From an uncultured Actinomycetes bacterium (GTDB lineage Bacteria; Actinomycetota; Actinomycetes; Nanopelagicales; Nanopelagicaceae), in contig CAIQHM010000100.1 of the NCBI GenBank assembly GCA_903871555.1, forward strand, positions 1 through 44,135: DNA of 44,135 nt, read 5' to 3'. Below the pieces are notes generated by a model. It did no database searches and had not been told where the DNA came from. It saw nothing but the letters and a program-made list of their open reading frames with translations. The position numbers were made by a program, and so were the translations under genes. Shown piece after piece: positions 28,579-37,287 of the stretch; positions within the stretch are counted from its first letter, which is position 1; every line of letters begins with the position of its first letter.

Positions 28579-30640
28579 TTTCAAGACTGATTCCAGTCCG
28601 ATCCAGGTAAGGCAAAATTCCGCCGAGATGTAGTGGCCAACCGCAACCAAGCAACATACAGATATCAATTTCGCCAGGTGTCGCGACAACGCCTTCATCT
28701 AGCATCATTCGTGCTTCACTTGCTAAAGCCTTAAGTGCGCGAATTCGAACTTCTTCTTCGGTAGATGCTTTGTTGCCAGCTTTAATAAGTGCCAGAGCCG
28801 CAGGGTTTGGAGTCAACACACCTTTATCATCTTTAAGATAGAAAGTTTTTACACCTTCTTTTACAAAGGCCTGCATTGTAGGTGAGATTCGGTAACGATC
28901 ACCAAGATTCTTGTGAAGAGTTTCTGCAACATGCAGAGCAACGCCGGGTCCAACAAGACCTAGAAGTTCAAGTGATGTCATTGGAAGGCCAAGTGGCTTC
29001 ATAGCGGCATCTGCAACATCCGGGGGAGTTCCCTCATCGATAGCATCAGTAATCTCGCCCATAAATCTGGTCAGCAGACGATTGACGACAAATGCTGGCG
29101 AATCTTTAACAATAACCATGGTCTTCTTTAGTTCTTTCCCAATCGCAACAGCTGTCGCTGTAGTTACATCATCAGTGGCTGGTGTTCTCGCAATTTCAAG
29201 AAGTGGCATCACTGCAACGGGATTGAAGAAGTGAAAACCGATAACGCGCTCTGGATTGGCCAATCCTTCGGACATTTTCGTCACCGAAAGTGATGAGGTA
29301 TTTGTTGCCAAAATGCATTCGACCGAAACAATTCTTTCAAGTTCGGCGAAGAGAGACCGCTTCAATTCGAGTTCTTCGAAGATTGCTTCGATTACAAATG
29401 AAGCATCAGAAAAGATCGCTTTATCTGTGGAGCCAGATACGAGTGAACCAAGTCTGGCCGCACTCTCTGGACTCATACGCTTCTTCTCGACAAGCTTTGA
29501 AAGTTCGCCTCGGATATATGAAAGACCCTTGTCGACTCGTTCTTGATCAAGATCAGTTATTACGACAGGAACTTTCAAGTTGCGCAGAATGACAAGGGCA
29601 AGTTGCGAGGCCATTAGGCCGGCTCCGACCACACCTACTTTGGTTACCTTGCGGGCGAGCGCAGGCTTTGGTCCACCTTCAACTTTCTTGCGCTTCTTCT
29701 GAATTAAATTAAATGCGTATAAGGATGCACGTAGCGGATCGCTCATGGTGAGATTTGCAAGTTCTTGATCTTCAGCATCAAATCCAGCGCTAAAAGTATT
29801 TGTTCTTGCCGCCGCAATTAAATCCAGTGCTTTGATTGCTTGTGGAATTTGTGCCCCACCAAATTTCTTAGCGACTGCAGCCTCACCGATAGCGATAGCT
29901 TCGCGCCATTCGTTTTCATTCTTAGTGTGATCAGCGCGTTCAATCTTCTTACTTCCATTTAGAACTGAAGCAGCGAATTTGATTGAATTCTCGAGGAAAT
30001 CTGCTGGTTCAAAAACCGCATCGACAACACCAAGAGCTAAGGCTTCTTTCGACTTCATCATTGTGTTGTTATTCAGCGGGTTTAAAATAATTACCTGCAC
30101 TGCGTTCTTTGGCCCAATTAACTTAGGCAAGATTGTTGCACCGCCCCAGCCCGGAACTAGCCCCAAAAATACTTCAGGAAGCCCAGTAAATGCCGTTGTC
30201 GCAAGGCTGCGATATTTGCAGTGGAGTGCAACTTCAAGCCCGCCACCAAGTGCCAACCCATTAATAAATGCAAAGGTTGGTTTATTGCTTTCGCCTAGGC
30301 AACGAAAAACATCATGCCCAAGTTTTCCGATTGCGACGGCTTGCCCACGATCATTTAAAAATGATAGCCCTGATAGATCGGCACCAGCAGCAAAGATAAA
30401 AGGTTTTCCGGTGATTGCAATTGCGACGGAGGAGCTATTTTCGGCAACGGTTATTGCGGCGTTGAGCGCTGCAAGTGATTGAGGACCAAAAGTATTTGGT
30501 CGGTTGTGGTCCATTGCGTTATCTAAAGTTATTAACGAAATAGTTCCACTGTGCCCAAATGGCACAAGATCAATTTCGCGTACATGTGCTGCAGTGATAA
30601 CTTCTTCAGGTGCGCCTTCTGGCAATTTAATATCGCTCAT
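28532..30640 (-). CDS. fadB: Fatty acid oxidation multifunctional enzyme (enoyl-CoA hydratase / 3-hydroxyacyl-CoA dehydrogenase)
   Basis: A 702-residue two-domain beta-oxidation enzyme. The N-terminal crotonase domain (about 1-300) shows FAAGADLS for the oxyanion hole, and [18 protein letters not shown] and [15 protein letters not shown] with catalytic glutamates. The NAD-binding domain starts near residue 330 ([19 protein letters not shown]). The dehydrogenase C-terminal repeats follow, with [17 protein letters not shown] at their boundary. It resembles FadB (Rv0860). The ATG shares one base with the stop of the upstream thiolase, forming a fadA-fadB operon for stepwise acyl-CoA degradation. 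Confidence 0.93.
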   Translation of the reverse strand: MSDIKLPEGAPEEVITAAHVREIDLVPFGHSGTISLITLDNAMDHNRPNTFGPQSLAALNAAITVAENSSSVAIAITGKPFIFAAGADLSGLSFLNDRGQAVAIGKLGHDVFRCLGESNKPTFAFINGLALGGGLEVALHCKYRSLATTAFTGLPEVFLGLVPGWGGATILPKLIGPKNAVQVIILNPLNNNTMMKSKEALALGVVDAVFEPADFLENSIKFAASVLNGSKKIERADHTKNENEWREAIAIGEAAVAKKFGGAQIPQAIKALDLIAAARTNTFSAGFDAEDQELANLTMSDPLRASLYAFNLIQKKRKKVEGGPKPALARKVTKVGVVGAGLMASQLALVILRNLKVPVVITDLDQERVDKGLSYIRGELSKLVEKKRMSPESAARLGSLVSGSTDKAIFSDASFVIEAIFEELELKRSLFAELERIVSVECILATNTSSLSVTKMSEGLANPERVIGFHFFNPVAVMPLLEIARTPATDDVTTATAVAIGKELKKTMVIVKDSPAFVVNRLLTRFMGEITDAIDEGTPPDVADAAMKPLGLPMTSLELLGLVGPGVALHVAETLHKNLGDRYRISPTMQAFVKEGVKTFYLKDDKGVLTPNPAALALIKAGNKASTEEEVRIRALKALASEARMMLDEGVVATPGEIDICMLLGCGWPLHLGGILPYLDRTGISLEITGQRFHPAGVASLA

Positions 30641-31833
30641 TATTTTGCCACCTTGCCGTTAAAGTGTGGGTTTTCCCAAATTACAGTTCCACCCATACCT
30701 AGCCCGATGCACATTGTGGTTACGCCATATTTAACTTCTGGGTGTTCTTCAAATCCGCGAGCCAAATTAATCATCAATCTAACACCTGACGATGCAAGAG
30801 GATGGCCTACTGCAATCGCGCCACCGTAAAGATTTACTCTCGGATCGTCATCTGCAATTCCAAAGTGATCAAGGAATGAGAGAACTTGAATTGCAAATGC
30901 CTCATTAATTTCGAAGAGACCGATATCTTCAATTTTTAAACCTGCTTTAGCCAAGGCTTTAATTGTGCTTGGAACTGGGCCGTATCCCATAATCTCTGGT
31001 TCAACACCAGCAAAAGCAAATGAAACTAACTTTGCCTTAATTGTTAAGCCAAGTTCTTGCGCCTTAGATTCGCTAGCGAGAATTGCGGCAGTTGCACCAT
31101 CATTTAGTCCAGCGGCATTTCCAGCAGTTACATTTCCCATAGCGCGAAATGGTGTTTTTAGTGCGCCCAGAGCTTCAATAGTTGTGCCAGGACGTGGTGG
31201 TTCATCTACCGTTGCAACACCCCAACCAAGTTCCACAGAACGAACTGCAACTGGAATTAAATCGCGTTGAATTTTTCCCGCAGCATATGCAGCAGCTGTC
31301 TTATTCTGAGATGCAACGGCGTAAGCATCGGCGCGCGCCTTCGTTAAATGTGGAAATTTGTCATGCAACCGCTCGGCAGTCATTCCCATTTGCAGGGCAT
31401 CGGTGTCAACTAATTTTTCAGCTAGGTATCTGGGATTTGGATCCATACCTTCGCCCATTGGATGGTGTCCCATATGTTCAACGCCACCTGCAATTGCGAA
31501 GTCATATTGGCCCATCGCTATTGCGCCCGAAACTGTTGTAACAGCAGTAAGTGCGCCGGCGCACCAGCGATCGATTGAATAACCTGGAACGCTATTTGGA
31601 ATTCCGGCTAGCAATGAAGCGCTTCGCCCGATATTCATTCCTTGATCTCCGCTCTGAGTTGCCGCGGCAATCGCAACATCATCAATTGACGATGGTGAAA
31701 CTTTTGGATTGCGCTCTAAAAGGCCGCGCAAGATTCGAACCATGATGTCATCGGCCCTAGTTTCGGCATACAAACTTCCGGCCTTACCAAAAGGGGATCG
31801 AACAGCATCAACTAATACAACGCGCTCACTCAT
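30640..31833 (-). CDS. fadA: Acetyl-CoA C-acyltransferase (thiolase)
   Basis: The 397-residue thiolase cleaves 3-ketoacyl-CoA to acetyl-CoA and a shortened acyl-CoA. The nucleophile is C91 in DRWCAGALTAV. The remaining active-site motifs are NEAFAIQ, GGAIAVGHPLASSG and the second cysteine in TMCIGLGMGG. It is preceded by a good ribosome-binding site (AGGAG, 6 bases before ATG). It is the first gene of the fadA-fadB pair. FadA assignment rests on operon partner and motifs; a biosynthetic acetyltransferase role is less likely. Confidence 0.93.
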   Translation of the reverse strand: MSERVVLVDAVRSPFGKAGSLYAETRADDIMVRILRGLLERNPKVSPSSIDDVAIAAATQSGDQGMNIGRSASLLAGIPNSVPGYSIDRWCAGALTAVTTVSGAIAMGQYDFAIAGGVEHMGHHPMGEGMDPNPRYLAEKLVDTDALQMGMTAERLHDKFPHLTKARADAYAVASQNKTAAAYAAGKIQRDLIPVAVRSVELGWGVATVDEPPRPGTTIEALGALKTPFRAMGNVTAGNAAGLNDGATAAILASESKAQELGLTIKAKLVSFAFAGVEPEIMGYGPVPSTIKALAKAGLKIEDIGLFEINEAFAIQVLSFLDHFGIADDDPRVNLYGGAIAVGHPLASSGVRLMINLARGFEEHPEVKYGVTTMCIGLGMGGTVIWENPHFNGKVAK

Positions 31834-31902
31834 GAATTGCTCCTACTAAAAATTGACTCGTATTCCCGTAAGGTTACTCGTCAGTAGCAAGAAAAGAAAT
31901 AC

Positions 31903-32709
31903 TTAAAGCTTCTGGGATACAGCTTTCTTTGGGGCTAAATAGGCGCGCAGGGTCAAGGTCAAGAAGCAAGCCCAGATGATCAGCTGCAACCAGGTAAGAG
32001 TTGTTCCAATACCGATTGTTCCTGCCAGAAGAGTAGAAATAACATCGTTGGCACCAACCCAATTCCAGACATAGGAGTTAGCCCCAGGTAGTGCACCAAA
32101 TTCCTGGAATTCATAAATTCCGTGAGACAAAACTCCGCCAGCGACAATTAGCAGTGCGGTTCCGGTGACAGTGAAGAACTTACCCAAATTAATTTTTACA
32201 CTCTGCTTATAGATTGCTATTCCAAGTCCGATCGCTGCGGCCAGGCCAAGAATCAAGCCAAGGGCAGGGGCAGAATCAGTAGAGACGGTTTTAAAGTTTG
32301 AGAAAATAAAGAGCGCTGTTTCTAATCCTTCGCGGGCAACCGCAAAAAAAGAGGCTGAAATCAAAGCTAATTTGCCCAGTGGAATTGCACTTTCAACTTT
32401 GCTCTGTAATTCATTCTTTAGGCTACGGGCGATTCGCTTCATCCAGAAAACCATGTAAGTAACCAGAACTACTGCAACAATCGAAGTTGTTCCTGCAAAG
32501 ACTTGTTCGCCAGCGACTGATAACTGAGTTGAGGTAAAAGTTAAAAATGCACCAAAAGCCAAACTTGAAATAACTGCGATGCCAACACCAGTCCATAACG
32601 AAAGTAGGGCGCGGCGTTGATTCGATCGCACTAGATATGCAACCAAGATTCCAATTATCAGCGCAGCCTCTAAGCCTTCACGAAGTGCAATCAAGAATGT
32701 GCTGAACAT
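31903..32709 (-). CDS. FTR1-family iron permease (EfeU-like)
   Basis: A 268-residue membrane protein with seven predicted spans and the two diagnostic REXXE iron-binding motifs, REGLE at residues 10-14 and REGLE at 126-130. FTR1/EfeU proteins import iron across the cytoplasmic membrane, in bacteria usually with EfeO and EfeB; neither is adjacent. The ATG at 32709 has TAGGCT 7 bases upstream. It is an isolated gene between ribonuclease D and the fadAB operon, so substrate (ferrous, ferric or another metal) is inferred from family only. Confidence 0.9.
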   Translation of the reverse strand: MFSTFLIALREGLEAALIIGILVAYLVRSNQRRALLSLWTGVGIAVISSLAFGAFLTFTSTQLSVAGEQVFAGTTSIVAVVLVTYMVFWMKRIARSLKNELQSKVESAIPLGKLALISASFFAVAREGLETALFIFSNFKTVSTDSAPALGLILGLAAAIGLGIAIYKQSVKINLGKFFTVTGTALLIVAGGVLSHGIYEFQEFGALPGANSYVWNWVGANDVISTLLAGTIGIGTTLTWLQLIIWACFLTLTLRAYLAPKKAVSQKL

Positions 32710-32716
32710 GTGTTGA

Positions 32717-32722
32717 AGCCTA
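32717..32722 (-). promoter_or_regulatory. -10 element of a leaderless promoter for the FTR1 permease
   Basis: On the minus strand TAGGCT, then 7 bases, then ATG 32709. No ribosome-binding site. Confidence 0.5.
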
Positions 32723-32762
32723 AAACCAAATAAGGGATTTTCGCAACTTAAGCGTTGCGTAA

Positions 32763-34037
32763 TTAGTCACTTTCAGTTACGGCCTCTTCGACCAAATCAG
32801 CCTGCTCAACCTCTATTACAAGTGGCTCTAATGCGCCCAAAATACCCACCAGAGGCGTTAATACAAGCTCAATTTGCCATGGCCTAGCCCCAAACTCCGC
32901 TAGCTCGGTGGTGACAAACTTGCGGCGATCAGAATCATTTTCTGGTGGAGTTGGCCAACAGACCCGCCTTACCGCCTCGGGCGATATTAAGTTCTCTGGC
33001 GGCATTGAATGGGCAAGGGCGCAATCAATAATTGCAGCCTTCGCATGTGTCAGACGGGCATAGCCAAGTGCATTGCGAGATTGCCACATTTTCGCTGGTG
33101 GTAAACCCTCAGAAGGTAGACGAAGTTTAGGAAGGTCCTCGCCAGTTAACTCTTGCGCCTCTTCAAATAATTTAAACCATAATTCAAAGGGCATATCTGT
33201 AAGTCGGGTACGTCGCAGAAGTGCTTTCTTGAAATCTCCAAAACCTTTCGGTGGCTTTGTGGCGATCAGAAGCAGAGTCTCATCGTTGAATACCCGACCA
33301 GGTGCAAGATCGATCTCTCTGCCAAATTCATTTCTAGCAAGCCAGAGCGCACGAATAATTGCCAAGGCGTTTAAATCCCGCACCTTATGAATTCCAGATG
33401 CCCTGCGCCATGGATCTTTTCTCGGCAGTGGGGCAGGAGCGTTTAAAATTGAAGCGAACTCTTCTTTTGCCCACTCCAATTTTCCATTAGCAATTAATAA
33501 TTTCTCGACCTCATTGCGCAGTTCAATTAAAAGTTCCACATCCAAGGCGGCGTAGTTAAGCCATTCGGGCCGCAACGGTCGGATCGACCAATCGACAGCG
33601 CTATGTTCTTTCGCGAGTGTGATGCCGAGAAGTTGTTCGGTAAGTGGCCCAAGGCCAACGCGCTCGCAACCAGCAATTCGCCCGGCTAACTCGGTATCAA
33701 ACATAATCTGCGGATTAATTCCCACTTCGCGCAGACAGGCTAAGTCTTGCGTTGAGGCGTGAATAATCCACTCTTGATCTGCAAATTCTGAATTTAATTC
33801 CTGCCAATATTTCGTTTCGCCAACTGCAATGGGATCTATTAAATGCAGTCCGCCGCCATTTCGTTTTATTTGAATCAAATATGCGCGCGCCGAATATTTA
33901 TAACCAGAAGCTCGCTCGGCATCAATTGCAATCGGACCTTCGCCATTTTTCAATTGCAGAATCATTTCAGCAAGAGCATCAGGAGTCTCTATTAAATCTG
34001 GAACTCCGCCTAAGGGCGCAAGGAGTGGTTCTGCCAT
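32763..34037 (-). CDS. rnd: Ribonuclease D-like 3'-5' exonuclease with HRDC domain
   Basis: A 424-residue DEDD-family exonuclease that trims RNA 3' ends. ExoI is AIDAE (D39, E41), ExoII is in IHASTQDLACLRE, and ExoIII is in LNYAALDVELLIEL. An HRDC domain lies at roughly residues 205-290 and a second helical domain follows. The acidic C-terminus ends EVEQADLVEEAVTESD. Its start shares one base with the DUF3000 stop, and that rnd/DUF3000 pair is also adjacent in mycobacteria (Rv2681/Rv2680). Confidence 0.93.
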   Translation of the reverse strand: MAEPLLAPLGGVPDLIETPDALAEMILQLKNGEGPIAIDAERASGYKYSARAYLIQIKRNGGGLHLIDPIAVGETKYWQELNSEFADQEWIIHASTQDLACLREVGINPQIMFDTELAGRIAGCERVGLGPLTEQLLGITLAKEHSAVDWSIRPLRPEWLNYAALDVELLIELRNEVEKLLIANGKLEWAKEEFASILNAPAPLPRKDPWRRASGIHKVRDLNALAIIRALWLARNEFGREIDLAPGRVFNDETLLLIATKPPKGFGDFKKALLRRTRLTDMPFELWFKLFEEAQELTGEDLPKLRLPSEGLPPAKMWQSRNALGYARLTHAKAAIIDCALAHSMPPENLISPEAVRRVCWPTPPENDSDRRKFVTTELAEFGARPWQIELVLTPLVGILGALEPLVIEVEQADLVEEAVTESD

Positions 34038-34576
34038 TATTTACTGCGACTTAGCTGGGTCACACCATCTGGAATCGGTGCAAGTCCAGCAGACATTTCT
34101 AAGAGTTCGACCCAGGCCCGAATATGGTTGGCAATATTTTCACCAGAAGTTGGCGTCCAAGATGCTCTGACTTCTAACTCGCTATCTTCTTCCAAGTTCT
34201 CCAATGTTCCAAAAGATGCACTTGCAACTTTAGTAACAGTCCCACTTGGGGCGGTAAATTCACAGCCATTTGCTTTCAGTGATTCCATTAACCATGCCCA
34301 GCCAATATTGCAGAGCATTGGATCTGCAGCCATTTCATTATCAATTGCAGCACGCACAAAAGTTACACATCTATATTTGCCAGACCATCCTTCTTGACCA
34401 TCTGGATCGTGAAGTAATACGAATCTTCCGGTTGCAGCATCTTCTAAAACATCGGCTGTCATAGCAAAGGCGAAGGGTGCAAGTTTTTGCGGCGCCGGCA
34501 CTTCCTCTAAGAGAATCTCGGATCGCGGTTTAATAGCGCGAATTGCAGCAGTGATGTCATCAAAATTCGCGGCCAT
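34037..34576 (-). CDS. DUF3000 family protein
   Basis: A 179-residue soluble protein of the actinobacterial DUF3000 family (Rv2680 homologue), upstream of and overlapping rnd by one base. Conserved segments include RSEILLEEVPAPQKLAPF, GRFVLLHDPDGQEGW and IGWAWLMESL. Function is unknown; tight coupling to rnd hints at an RNA-related role. The ATG at 34576 has TACCAT 6 bases upstream and no ribosome-binding site. Confidence 0.92.
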   Translation of the reverse strand: MAANFDDITAAIRAIKPRSEILLEEVPAPQKLAPFAFAMTADVLEDAATGRFVLLHDPDGQEGWSGKYRCVTFVRAAIDNEMAADPMLCNIGWAWLMESLKANGCEFTAPSGTVTKVASASFGTLENLEEDSELEVRASWTPTSGENIANHIRAWVELLEMSAGLAPIPDGVTQLSRSK

Positions 34577-34582
34577 GTGAAA

Positions 34583-34588
34583 ATGGTA
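34583..34588 (-). promoter_or_regulatory. -10 element of a leaderless promoter for DUF3000-rnd
   Basis: Minus-strand TACCAT, then 6 bases, then ATG 34576. Confidence 0.55.
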
Positions 34589-34644
34589 AGGCGTTAATCA
34601 GACTTACCGATGAAGGCGCGAGCGATATTTACTGTGGCCTGCAT

Positions 34645-34650
34645 TAACCT
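34645..34650 (+). promoter_or_regulatory. -10 element of a leaderless promoter for the EamA transporter
   Basis: TAACCT, then 6 bases, then ATG 34657. It is divergent from the DUF3000 promoter, the two -10 elements being 56 bases apart. Confidence 0.6.
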
Positions 34651-34656
34651 CATCCA

Positions 34657-35496
34657 ATGGCCTCAATTCTTGCTCTTCTTTCCAGTGTCCTCTGGGGCAC
34701 CGCCGACTTCTTAGGTGGAAATCTTGCAAAGCGATTTGCAGCGATAGCAGTGACCGGCGCATCACAAGCATTTGGTCTGGTACTCGGATTGATTTTAGTT
34801 TTCAGTACTGGTTCTTATCTTGCACCAACTTTAAGTTGGAATGGTTATTTTCTGCCAGCGATCGGTGCTGGCATTGCAGGATTTTTTGGACTCGTCTCTT
34901 TCTACTCAGGGCTTTCAACTGGACGTATGGGAGTTGTATCTCCGATAAGTACATTGAGCGCAGTTATTCCTTTATCAGTTGCATTTATTTCAGGTGAGCG
35001 CCCATCACTAATTCAAATTTTGGGAATGGCTGTCGCAATAATCGGCGCCTTCTGCGCATCGGGTCCGGATATTGTAAAAGGGCTTCCCATTAAGCCACTT
35101 CTATTTGGGCTTGGTGCCGCACTCGGTTTTGGAATTGCCTTGGCGTTGATGGCGCAAGGTTCAAAAACTAGTTCACTTTTAACTATGACTTCAATGCGTG
35201 TGGCTTCGGTTGCCTTTTGTATCTTGCTTGCACTCCGGTTTAGAACTGTTGGTGGATTTAAAATTTCAGATTTAAGAATTCTCTTTGTAATCGGTGCAAC
35301 TGATTTCGTAGCGAACTTACTTCTTGGCGTAGCAACAACTAAAGGTTTGATCTCGGTTGCGATGGTATTTGGTTCGCTATTCCCAATTGTTACGGCGCTC
35401 CTTGCATTTAAATTTTTACATGAGCGGTTACACAAAGTTCAGTATCTTGGAATAGTTCTGGCAGTAGCCGGTGTTTCTCTTATTTCGATTGGCTAG
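34657..35496 (+). CDS. EamA/DMT-family transporter
   Basis: A 279-residue hydrophobic protein with about ten membrane spans arranged as two EamA repeats. The first starts SILALLSSVLWGTADFLGGN; the second begins near residue 145 (KPLLFGLGAALGFGIALAL). Members of this drug/metabolite superfamily move amino acids, nucleosides or other metabolites; the substrate cannot be deduced. It stands alone, and its TAG stop is interlocked with that of the opposing reductase gene in CTAG at 35493-35496. Confidence 0.88.
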   Translation: MASILALLSSVLWGTADFLGGNLAKRFAAIAVTGASQAFGLVLGLILVFSTGSYLAPTLSWNGYFLPAIGAGIAGFFGLVSFYSGLSTGRMGVVSPISTLSAVIPLSVAFISGERPSLIQILGMAVAIIGAFCASGPDIVKGLPIKPLLFGLGAALGFGIALALMAQGSKTSSLLTMTSMRVASVAFCILLALRFRTVGGFKISDLRILFVIGATDFVANLLLGVATTKGLISVAMVFGSLFPIVTALLAFKFLHERLHKVQYLGIVLAVAGVSLISIG

Positions 35497-35993
35497 TTTC
35501 GAATTAATTTTAGGAAAGTTTCATCTCCAAATTTCTCACTTGATTCAACTGTGAAATTTCGAGTCAAAGCACTTAGATCATAAATATTTTCACCACCAGT
35601 TTTTGCACTTATTGTTAAGTAGAGTTCATCAATCGTATTTGCCAAGAGCAGCTCTTTTAGAAGTGCAATTCCACCTTCGACTAAAATATTTTCGCCAAAT
35701 TCCTTCTTCGCTTTGGCAACCGCAGAGATTGGATCTAGTTCCCAAATATTTAATTGGTGATTAGCCAGAACGCTTTCTGGAATCTGACCAGTTTTGGTTA
35801 TGACAATAAGCGGAACTGGCGTAGATGCATAAGGCTCATTTCGTGCAGTATTCCCGCCAATCAAGATCGCTGAGGCCAGAGCTCTAAGTTCATGAAATCG
35901 AGCGCGATCGGAGGGTGAGCTAAGTGGCTTGGAACTTCCCGAATGGGTCGTGCTGCCATCGCTTCCCATAACTAGATTCGCCATGATGCCCAT
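35493..35993 (-). CDS. RibD C-terminal domain reductase (pyrimidine reductase-like)
   Basis: A 166-residue RibD_C/dihydrofolate-reductase-fold protein, a family that reduces a ribosylamino-pyrimidine in riboflavin synthesis or acts on other substrates with NADPH. Family motifs are GSDGST (usually SLDG), LRALASAILIGGNTARNE and ILVEGGIALLKELL. It is shorter than the usual 220-260 residues of stand-alone members and starts directly at the first strand. An in-frame stop 15 bases upstream rules out a longer form. No riboflavin genes are nearby, so the substrate is open. Confidence 0.82.
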   Translation of the reverse strand: MGIMANLVMGSDGSTTHSGSSKPLSSPSDRARFHELRALASAILIGGNTARNEPYASTPVPLIVITKTGQIPESVLANHQLNIWELDPISAVAKAKKEFGENILVEGGIALLKELLLANTIDELYLTISAKTGGENIYDLSALTRNFTVESSEKFGDETFLKLIRN

Positions 35994-35999
35994 GGTGAA

Positions 36000-36005
36000 A
36001 CCGTA
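36000..36005 (-). promoter_or_regulatory. -10 element of a leaderless promoter for the RibD_C reductase
   Basis: Minus-strand TACGGT, then 6 bases, then ATG 35993. Confidence 0.55.
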
Positions 36006-36022
36006 GTGTCAGTGGGTCGATT

Positions 36023-36028
36023 TATCAT
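36023..36028 (+). promoter_or_regulatory. -10 element of a leaderless promoter for the small cysteine protein
   Basis: TATCAT, then 7 bases, then ATG 36036. It selects this ATG over the upstream in-frame GTG codons at 36006 and 36012, neither of which has such an element. Confidence 0.5.
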
Positions 36029-36035
36029 TTTGGAC

Positions 36036-36212
36036 ATGATCATCGATTGCCAGACCTGCACAATGCGCGACATCTCTTGTGGTGATTGCGTTGTATCTGT
36101 ACTACTAAATATCACTTCTGCTCCTGCGAGTGAAATATCTAATAGCCAAATCAGCGCGCTCTCACTTCTCTCTGAGAAAGGTTTAGTTCCACCACTTCGT
36201 TACGCAAAATAA
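36036..36212 (+). CDS. Small four-cysteine protein of unknown function
   Basis: A 58-residue protein starting MIIDCQTCTMRDISCGDCVV. Four cysteines (C5, C8, C15, C18) form CxxC-x6-CxxC, a compact metal-binding or redox pattern. The C-terminus ends with SLLSEKGLVPPLRYAK. From memory, short proteins of this form (CxxC, CxDCVV, then GLVPPLR) are widespread next to NlpC/P60 genes in actinobacteria, but I cannot name a characterised one. It lies 55 bases upstream of the NlpC/P60 gene and divergent from the reductase. Function unknown; a zinc-binding adaptor is one possibility. Confidence 0.72.
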   Translation: MIIDCQTCTMRDISCGDCVVSVLLNITSAPASEISNSQISALSLLSEKGLVPPLRYAK

Positions 36213-36255
36213 GCGTGAAATTTACTTTTATTTGAGTTCGAGCATAGGCCTTGGT

Positions 36256-36261
36256 TACCCT
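36256..36261 (+). promoter_or_regulatory. -10 element of a leaderless promoter for the NlpC/P60 protein
   Basis: TACCCT, then 6 bases, then ATG 36268. TTGAGT at 36232-36237, 18 bases upstream, could be a -35. Confidence 0.55.
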
Positions 36262-36267
36262 TCTCGA

Positions 36268-37287
36268 ATGAAATTGTCGAGATTGATTGCGCAGATTCTC
36301 TCTGCGGTATTGGCAATCTCGCTTTTACCCATTTCCAGTGCAAGCGCAGCACCATCTTTAAATGATGTGCGCACGCAAATTCGAATTCTCCAAGAGGATG
36401 CGGCAACTGCAGGCGAAGCGGCGCAGGCAGCAAAAGTTGAGTACGCATCTCTTACTCGCAAACTTCAATCAGTCCAACGTCAAGCCGCATCAGATGCTGC
36501 GGTAGTTGCAAAATTTAAGAATTCCTTAGGCGCAATAGCAATTGAACAATATAAGAATGGTTCGATGAGTCGCAGTCTAGAATTACTTTTCTCATCTGAC
36601 CCTAAACTTTTCTTAGCTGCGGCAGGTTCCTTAGAATCAGTTACAAGAAAGCAATCACTTCAGTTGAAGCAATATAGCGTTGCCAAACAGAGATTGACCG
36701 CAACGTCTTTGACAGTAAATGACAAGTTAGTTCTGGCGAAACGTGCTCAAGCTAGATATTTGGCACAAGAGCAAGCAGTTAAAAACAAATTGGCTTCAGC
36801 GCAGAAATTATTCAATTCTTTATCAAAAGCCGAACGAGCTCGACTCGCTAAATTGAATAACGATGCAGAAAATGCGGATCAGGCTAAATCTAAAGCACTT
36901 GCCGCAAAATCTAATCTTGGATCTGGCCGCGGTTCAATCGCACTTAGATTTTCAATTAAACAGATGGGCGATCGCTATGTTTATGGCGCAGCTGGTCCAA
37001 CGCTCTGGGATTGCAGTGGTTTAACCATGAGGGCATTTGGAAGCGCTGGGGTTTCGCTTCCTCATTCAGCAGCCGCGCAGGCAAGGTATGGAAAGAGCAT
37101 TTCGTTAAATCAATTAAAACCTGGCGACTTAGTATTCTTCGGGCGAAATCGCTATATCTCACACGTCGGAATTTTTATTAGTAAGGGGCGGATGGTGAAC
37201 GCGCCAAAACCGGGATCTCGCGTAAAGATTATGACTTTCTCGCCAAATTTTGGTTCTTTAAGTTATTACGGTGCCCGTCGCATCTAA
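36268..37287 (+). CDS. Secreted NlpC/P60 peptidoglycan endopeptidase
   Basis: A 339-residue exported cell-wall hydrolase, probably cutting D-Glu-mesoDAP bonds in peptide stems. A signal peptide (basic MKLSR, hydrophobic core, cleavage near SSASA-AP) is followed by coiled coil at roughly residues 30-215. The NlpC/P60 domain has C249 in LWDCSGL, H299 in ISHVGIF, and N311 as the likely third residue (VNAPKPG). Coiled coil plus NlpC/P60 is the RipA/PcsB-like layout, where the coil receives FtsEX-type activation. The ATG at 36268, not the TTG at 36232, gives a proper signal peptide. Rv2190c is the positional counterpart. Confidence 0.92.
   Translation: MKLSRLIAQILSAVLAISLLPISSASAAPSLNDVRTQIRILQEDAATAGEAAQAAKVEYASLTRKLQSVQRQAASDAAVVAKFKNSLGAIAIEQYKNGSMSRSLELLFSSDPKLFLAAAGSLESVTRKQSLQLKQYSVAKQRLTATSLTVNDKLVLAKRAQARYLAQEQAVKNKLASAQKLFNSLSKAERARLAKLNNDAENADQAKSKALAAKSNLGSGRGSIALRFSIKQMGDRYVYGAAGPTLWDCSGLTMRAFGSAGVSLPHSAAAQARYGKSISLNQLKPGDLVFFGRNRYISHVGIFISKGRMVNAPKPGSRVKIMTFSPNFGSLSYYGARRI

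Noticed and set aside
31905-31926. AAAGCT/AGCTTT inverted repeat at the end of the FTR1 gene
   Set aside because: It lies within coding sequence, is only 6 bases per arm, and has no clear T tract in the transcript direction.
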